Part shown: positions 45,801 to 54,800 of the stretch, piece after piece | Numbering within the stretch: position 1 is the stretch's first letter | Layout of the letters: the number at the start of each line of letters is the position of its first letter | NCBI GenBank assembly: GCA_036244855.1 | Contig: BQKZ01000046.1 | Location: 127,760 to 191,759, forward strand | Length of the DNA stretch: 64,000 bases | DNA from: Temnopleurus reevesii | Taxonomy: Eukaryota; Echinodermata; Echinoidea; Temnopleuroida; Temnopleuridae | Direction: 5' to 3' | Program-made: the position numbers and the translations under genes | Notes under the pieces: generated by a model | Database searches by the model: none | What the model was told of the DNA's origin: nothing | The model's input: the letters and a program-made list of their open reading frames with translations, nothing else

Positions 45801-48800
45801 AAAAAGAAGAATGTATGCGATATCAAGACATAAGCTTTCCCAACCGAGTTTGTGGCTCAGATGGGAGAGCAATAGTCATAAGAATGCGATAAATGTGGTG
45901 GGTTTGGGTGCAATTTCGGGCGTACATGTTCAAGTTTATTTTAGTAGAACATGTAGAAGGTACTCAAATTAGTATGAAATTATAATTGTTTGAAAAATCT
46001 AAGGTAGTATCGAATTAAATAAATACGAAAAGATAGTGAGTATAGTCCTACCGTATTGGTCTCTCGCATAACAAGTTGACGACCCCAGTTAAGAAATTGT
46101 ATTTGAATTCATCGGTCGTATTGTACTGTAAGGATTACATGCTGGCAGTAATCATTAATTTGATAAATGGCACATGTGTTTTCTGTATACTCAGATAAGT
46201 AAGTTATACATTCAACAAAAATGTAGACATATATCAGAATTACGATTTATCTCACTTTAAACAATCAAACATAATTCTTACGAAGGTTTAATACCAAATC
46301 GGTTTACGTTCATTCTAAATGAAAATCTTGATAGATTTGTACCCCATCTTACGAAATTAAAGGTAGAATACTTCTTTTTCAGCCTAAAATTTTACTTTCC
46401 AAGATTGTTGTGTTATGTTGGAGAGCTGTACTAAATGTTAGAACTTATCACAAATCAATTAAGCACAAATATTGGTCATGATAAGCGCATTTATAGTTAT
46501 TCAAATAATAATTCTTTTATTCGGGCCTCGAATTAATGGACCGTGTATCAAAAATTCAAAACAGCCGTTAACCCCTCGTTGACCAATAGCACAAGAGTCT
46601 CTCTCAGTGCGTATTCCGCATGGTGTGGCAGTGTATTGAAGCGCACGCTGTATGTGCTCTTACGTTGTTTTGTGTGTGGTAATACGATAGGAGTATCGCG
46701 ATACCGTTAGTGTCAAGATAAACTATGATAGAATAGATTTTTATTTGAATTAATATTCTGGACAATATTCGACCGAAATACTTCATATCAGTTATCATTT
46801 TAGCATATCCGAGGTACCAAACAAGTTGTAAACATAACCGCAATGTGTGCAAATGTAGTTTTCTACCTTTAAGCTTGCAAACACATTATTGAAACACATG
46901 AGTGATTCAATAATTAATCGATATTTATGTAACTCTCAAAGAGGTGAAGACACGTCGAGAAAACCCCCAAATTGGCACTAAATCAAGGAAGGAAGCGCGA
47001 AGAAAACCCCGAAAAAATAAAAATAGTAGGGAGGTTACTTAGTCGTAGCAAGCGACATTGACACGTGCTCTTAATCGTCTTCATCTTTCTGACACAAAGC
47101 GCATCTTCCTCTTTTCAATTGAAGCAAAATATCCTTTGGGGTCGAGGATAGAATAAGAAGTAATGGACCCTGAGGGAAGCGTCCGACTTAATAACCTCTA
47201 TGATGTATTTCGATTCTTTGTAATGCGGCCAAAAGCATTTAATGCATGCTTTCGAATGTTTTGGTTACATTTTACATATATCACGTCATAAAGGTATTTT
47301 CCTTGACTTTACATACTATAAAAACAATCATAATAGATGCAATTTATAAAGCGTCCATATCAAATTTACAAAGTGCTTAAGACTCTTAATATAAACATGT
47401 CTAATGCTGTCTTTTTCAAACGAAACCTACGGTATCATTCTTGTATGTTTGTTGATGAGTGGGAAATAGCATTAAGATGCTTATAATCTAATAATTTATC
47501 ATCATATTCCTCACGGTATGAGGTGGGAGAGAACCGACAATATGTGTTGACAATGATCAAATTCACGTTCTCCGGGTTACATCTATTTTGAATGATATTC
47601 AAACAATTTGTTGTGATAAATATTGCATGCATTAAGTTATCACCATTTTTTATATCCCCAATTACCTCATAAACTTGGAATGTGATCGCAGCATCGTGAC
47701 TTAATTCGAGGTGAGTATAATGCATTCGTGCTGCCATGATCCGATCGGCCTAAAACCTATTAACCTATTATCATGACATCAATTAAGGGATCATCTTTGG
47801 CCGACAAAACTTTCAATGATTGAGTTTCGGAGTCATTAAACACCGACGGGGGACTTTATCTGTTGGCATTTAGTCGTGAATAATTGACATGTCATCATGC
47901 ACTGGGGTCATGTCCTGAAGGGCAGAACATGAAGATGGAGGAGGGAATGTTTACTCAAAGAGTATCATTTGGATAAGCATGAAACATCATATTACTCATG
48001 TCATAAGGGTAAACGCATGTGATATGATGATATGATTAATATTGATTCGGCAGTCGTTGAAGTGAGAGATAGAGAGATGGGTGAACGGGAATGAGAGCGG
48101 AAAAATGAAATAAAAACCAAAAAATGGGCCATGGAGGGACTAAACGTGTAAATACTTGCCAAATTATAGTGGATTTTTTTAATGATGTAAAACACTTGGT
48201 GCTTTATTTATAGTACATTTAGATGTTACATAATATTCTATTTTGTTGTTACAGATTACAATCATCTTCATACACTGGTGTTGTTTTTACACTTTTCTAG
48301 TGTTGCCGATTATGAACACAAAATGTTTGTTTATCAACCAACCTGGGTTGTGTTTCATAAACTGTACAAAGGACTGGTGATCCTTTCTTCATTGCGATTC
48401 AGTGCCAGGAGTTATCATTGAGTATGTTGAGTGTAAGAAAGGATCACCAGTCGTTCGGACAGTCGTGCATATATATCCACGCACAGCTTTATTGAACCAC
48501 AACCAAGGTTTCCTCAGTTTACATAATTATGTACTGTATGCGCGATTGTAACATTCAGAAAAAAATGACTTTAGGATTAAAGATTCAACTTTGCACCTTA
48601 TTTATAGGTCAAACGAATGCAACACTCGTAGCACACGTTTTTTGGGTGCAACATTTTTTTAGGTGCAATATTGCATTTTGTGGTGAAAAATTTACCACAA
48701 AAGATGTGATTTTGGTAGTTTGAATAGTGCTCCGAGGATTCGAACCCTTGCATTTGAGGATGTGGGATTGCTTCTTAGCTTATCTACATGCGTCAAACTC

Positions 48801-51800
48801 CCACGCATATAACCATGGTTATGTTAAAAGATATTTAACAATAACTCCATAACATAAGACAGTGTCTGCTTAAAGACCGACTCACACCTTCGCGTTTTTT
48901 TCGGACCGGCGTTTTTTAAAATTAAAAACGCTTCCAGGACGCACAGCATACGCGGATCAGACGGTGGACTGACGTTCGGCTTGCGTTCAAGGAGCGTACG
49001 CGCCAGTCCACCGTATTTGTGGATACAGGGAGCGTTTTGCATTTCCAAATACGCTGGGCCGGCCCAGGCTAAAAACTCAAAGGTGTGAATCGGCCTTTAA
49101 GCTGTCAAAAGGTACAAATGTGTTTTTTTTTTCAGTAGCTTCGCCGTTTATGTACCTTATTTTCTAGGTGTGTACAAAAAGGGTGCAATAGCGCATCATG
49201 TCGAGTTTTGCTGCAGAATGCAATTTTCGTTTTTGCACCCTCTGCGCACCTTTTTTCTTAGTGTGTAAAATTATTTTATGCATGATGGAAACATGATATA
49301 ATATACGGATTTTGACTCAATTATAAGGCGGAATTATTGATTTAAAACTTAGACAATACGGAATTACAATACCGGAAATAATATCATCGTAATATGACAT
49401 TCAATAAAGGATGTGATTGACACAAATCCGATTACATTTTATAATGGCAAAATATAATCGTAGAGTAGAAGAATAACTCTTAACGTTCTACTTGATCACT
49501 CAACGTAATGCAAACCTATATTTACACAGGTAAACGAAATATAAATATGATAAATATACATCGTGACTTCGTAGTTAGATTTCTTTTCATTTTTACCATT
49601 ATACAAAATTAATATGCTGCCAATTTCTATCTTTAAATGTTTGCACGCTTTTTTTGTCTTAAATCTATTCTTGACTATGTGCAAAAGCAAACAAATATTT
49701 AACAAACACTATAAAACTCTGTATTCGTGTGTCACGAATCGATTGATATTCATTCAATATATTGAATTACACTGTTAAAGTGCAATCAAATCTTTGCGTC
49801 CATCGCTAACGTCAGCAAACACGTTCCGTGGACGCAGAAATACGGATGGAGGACGCGTGGCCGACGTTGTAGTCCAGTTGAGGACTGTGTGTTCTGATAG
49901 CCCCCACCTCTTCACAGTCTCTTACACTGAACACACAGGGGCTGCAATCACTCAACCACAGAGTCCTTACATAACCCTCTGATCGTGTTTGGAGGCGCGA
50001 TCAGAGTGGTATACAGATGACAGATCAGAGGGTTATGTAAGGACTCTGTGGTTGAGTGATTGCAGTCCCTGTGTGTTCAGTGTAAGAGAATATGCAGAGG
50101 CGGGTGCTATCAAAACACACAATCCTCAACTGGACTACCGAAGTTGAAGCCATTCTCCATGTGTTCAGCTTCAGCCACCGGATCTTTGCGTTGAAAGAGC
50201 ATTTTTCCTATAACACATTATATGAACGATGGGCAGACGTTTTTTTTTGTCTTATGTAAAATGTGTGATTGGGACTTCTTCCAAGTACACTCCAGATATA
50301 TAATATCAATATCCAAACATGATGTTCAAAATCCATAATATGCTGAAACTCTTCTGCCGGACTCACTCTTATTCTTGACGAATTCCTTGACTGTTTCCTC
50401 AGTCAGATAATGTATTTAAGTCATAACCATGCATGATCTGCTTCCTATTCATGTAACATCACCAAGTTCTTTTTAGCAGCGCGTTTTCATTTGCCATTCT
50501 AACCCATATTTCATATCAAATAGCGTTAAGAAATTTTGCCGCAGACCTATGATGTATTTAATTACACACCCATCAGTAAATAGCTATTTAAGGAACATTA
50601 ATTAATTAGAGTGATCGTTGGGTGACTGAAGGTTTACAGATTACCACCGTTTATACAGTCGATTTCACTTTATTCTTCCTATATTAATTGAAAAAAAAGA
50701 TCGAAGCAATTCAATTTCATATAGGTAAGCGTCAGCGGTGTTCTTTCTGGGTTTGTGTTTACCTACAAGGAACCATTGTACAAAATCAACTTATCGAAAT
50801 AATTACATCTGTAATGGACCGGTGGAATGTAATAAAAATCATCTAGCATGAATAGCTTCGGATAAGTATGAAACCATCTAATTCTAATTAAAGGGGAACG
50901 ATCAGTCCTTAGATAAAGAAAAATAAGGTTATTAAACTGTGAACATTTGACCCAGATCTCATAATCCCTGAGTTGACAACATTGTGTGACGTTATTGGTT
51001 ACAACTCTCCATTCATTATATACACAGTATTAAAAAAAGTGTTTTTTTTATCTGGAAAGAAGACAAAGTGTTGGTTTCCTCCAGCATATAGCCTGTTCTA
51101 GTTAATTTTAAGCGATTTTTGAAAGGTTCATGTTGAATCACGCTGCTAGATTTGATATTCATCCATATTTTGAACATGTATATTCAAGTGAATGTGAAGT
51201 TGTGCTGTATCTCGTCACAGATTGTGCCTAATTTGCCATCAGAGGACGTAAATGCAACTTAGAAAATTTATAACTTTTAACGGGATTTTGATCGCATTTT
51301 CTTAAGTAAGGTCATTTTATTCTTCTTCATCAACTAGGAGCACATCATTTCTAGGGTTTTGTTTCCCTTACCTGCTTACAATAAATGGGTAGTAAATCAT
51401 AAATAAATATATAGTGTGCTTGCATGCCTGAATCCAATATAATAATCAGTTTAGAATTTGAAACAAAAACACGTAATTTCATATGAGGGTCAAAAAGACT
51501 GTGAATGGCAGTTTTTTTTTGCTTAAAAAGAATAATTCAGCATCATTTCTGCTAAAATTCGAAAATTGTTTGACCCACATAAGTCATGTACAATATATGT
51601 ACAAACAATATCAGACCAAAATAGGATTTCTCGCAGCGTTTATTCACGGATTGACATATAAGGGCCTTTCAACTGATCACGCTCAAAAAGGCCTTAAGTG
51701 TGAAAATGTTTGTCTTCATTTTTCGTTCGTTCTCAAGGGATATACCCCCATTCCCTTCCTTTTCCTTATTTTCAAACTTGGAAATCTAATAAAAGTATAA

Positions 51801-54800
51801 AAGTTATGATATTATGGTCTTCATAATTTCTCAAACAGACACACCCACACCTAACTGCTCTCACACATTCTCCGACATAATAGCGTACACATTGATTTAC
51901 TCTTTTTGGATACGACATAATTTATATGGTTACGCATACTTATTGCACACATTTACCTAAGTCAATCAAAAGGAAATATACGCACGGGTATGCGTACACA
52001 AAAACCACATACATAAAAAAAATCTGCACACAAATACACTTACAAACACACGCTCACTCACACCCACATACACAAACGCAAACATGCAAATGCTTTATGG
52101 AAAACCGACAACGCCACAAATCGTAATAATCAACGCATGCCTTTTTTTTAGCGAACGTATGGTAAAACTAGGGCATTCGTACTAAAGGCCGGCTTACATC
52201 TTTGTATTTTAGACTGCGTCGGACAAGCGTTTTTGGAAATTAAGAAAACGCTCCCTGGACAATATACGTTGACCAGACGGTGTACTGACGTTCGGCTTGC
52301 GTTCTAGGAGCGTAGGCCGAACGTCAGTCCACCGTATGGCCTGCGTCTTGTGACCTCGATGACACACATGTTCACTAGCTCTAAGAGAATTAAACATTTT
52401 GCCTTGTACATTTTACAATCATCTTTTTAAGCTTGATTACATTTGACGAAAGCATTTGATCATCTCCAAAAGGCTCCCGAATGCAGATACATATCGCAAA
52501 AACGCGGATTTTCATTCTGGGAGATTATACCCTGATGCTTGTTGATCAGGTTGATGATAATGGAAACATCATGCCTGACTGAACAAACCCTCGCTGCAAT
52601 TTGTTCTCGCTCACTTCAGAACAAATAGAATTTTCAGAGAGATTAGAATGGCTATTCAGTCGTTTTCTTTTGGGTTACCAAATCAAATGGGGGAAAATTT
52701 TTATCTCATTTAATGAATTCGTGAGAATATAGAGAAAGGCAAATACTACAAGAAAAGTATAGCACGGCATGTATGAATAACTACAGGACTGATCAAATGA
52801 AATAGGTTTAATGAAGATGTACATTGAATTTGGAATTAATGCACATGAAATGTAAAATAAATTGAATATAGTGTTCTCCCTGATAAATTGCTGATTGCAA
52901 CAATCATCCAGATTTGAAAAAGTCTATACAATAGAATAACCTCATTTCTACAGTGGAATTGTCTTGTTGAAGAAAAAGTTATAGAAATGTGTGGGGGTGT
53001 CGTGGTGTAGTGGTTCGGACTCTCGCCTCTTAACTATAGAGGGTCGGTGGTTCGAATCTCCCCCAGGGCGCTAATTTCCTTCAGCAAGAAATTTACCCGC
53101 AGTTTGTTGCACTCGACCCAGGTGAAAAATGGTTACCTGGCATGAATTTACTCCTTGGAATGATTGAGCAACAAATGTTGATGAAACACCCCCTGAGTTC
53201 ACACTAAGGGGGAAAAATGCAACTTTGACGTATATGGGTGCAAAGTAATGCAGACACCGGGAACATCTTTTAGGATGCAACATTGCACCTAATTGTACAA
53301 AACACATGTATTTAAAAATGTGGCAGTTGTGGAGTTTGAATCTACTTCATGAATGATCGCTTCATTCCGAGGTGAGCGACTTACCGACTGATTTGTAAAC
53401 TATTCTTACACAAATTAGGAAAAAGAGCAATATTGCACCTTTCTGAAAGAAATGTAATATTGAAAGCAAAAGGGTGCTTCGGATGTGATGTGTGTATCAA
53501 CTCCCTTCCCAATCCTGTTTATGTTTCCGAAATCTTCAGTTCGAAGTTTCAAAGTAAACTATGCAATATGACTGTGATATTTATAACTATTAATAGCATT
53601 GCTATTTCATGCGAGCTCAAAAAAGATGAAAAGGTCATCTCACAAAATCAATGAAATAATTACCATTATAATCTTATTTATTATCCATATTTTCAATTAC
53701 CTCGCTTTTATTAAAATAATCTGTTTCACTCATTATAACAAGCGGTGAAGAAGAAAATGAATGTACACATTTCCCAAACAGAATGAGAAAATATAAGCTT
53801 TTTCTTGTATAAGCTTCAAGATGAGATTTATGTAAATCTAAATCAGAATATCATGAACGATTCCCAGTTTATGATAAACCCCACTTGACCTTTGTAAACA
53901 GCTCGAGGCTAATGAAAATGTGGCACAAAAATTATCATGATCGCCAAAATCTCTGGAAAATGCCCCTTGGATATCATACATACATTTGGCACTAGAAAGC
54001 CGTTGGTTCCCACAATTTCTCAACAACCAATGCATGCACGGTATAACAAAGAGGAGAGTCAACTCTAGAAATGTTCTCCTCTTCTTTTCTTGTACCGATA
54101 TTGTATGAGTTTGAATGCAATCTTGTGTACTGATTGAGACAATGGATCTGTACATTACAAAGGTTTGATGGATGAGACAATTTCTCTTGAAATGACCTTT
54201 CATTACAAAAAATCAGAGCTAAGATGCAGCACCCATGACTTATTATAACGTTAAGAGTGGAAGAGCAGTTATAAATGGTAGAACTATACCACTTCCAACC
54301 CCCCCCCCAAAAAAAACCCCCAAGATAGACTACTTAGTTACCCTGTCAAGGCATATCTGAATGGAATCATTTACCAAAAGGGTTTCAAAATTATTGGTAT
54401 TTGGAAATTGGTAAAAGAATTGTTCTTTTAGTCGTTACTCACATCACTGATCATCGGTGTTTTCCTCAGCAGGTCAGCTACTCCCGGAAAAATACTCTTC
54501 AGGATAATAACGAACTAAAAAATTGCCTCTGGAAATTGCCACTCAGAAAAATTATACCCTAACCCCTTGTCAACCAAATTTTGGACAAGTGTCCTAGGAC
54601 ACCAGCCCTGTGACAATTACCCTTAAGTCGTCTTTAACTAGGCATGGGCTAGTCCTGTCAAGGTTTTTCATATGTATTTACTTTGTTCATAGATGCTGTA
54701 TTTCTATCTTGACAAATAAATAAATTAAAATCAAATCAACTACCAGAGGGCATCTACCCTTAAACACCTTCATCCCAACATTGTTACCCCAATAAGGACA

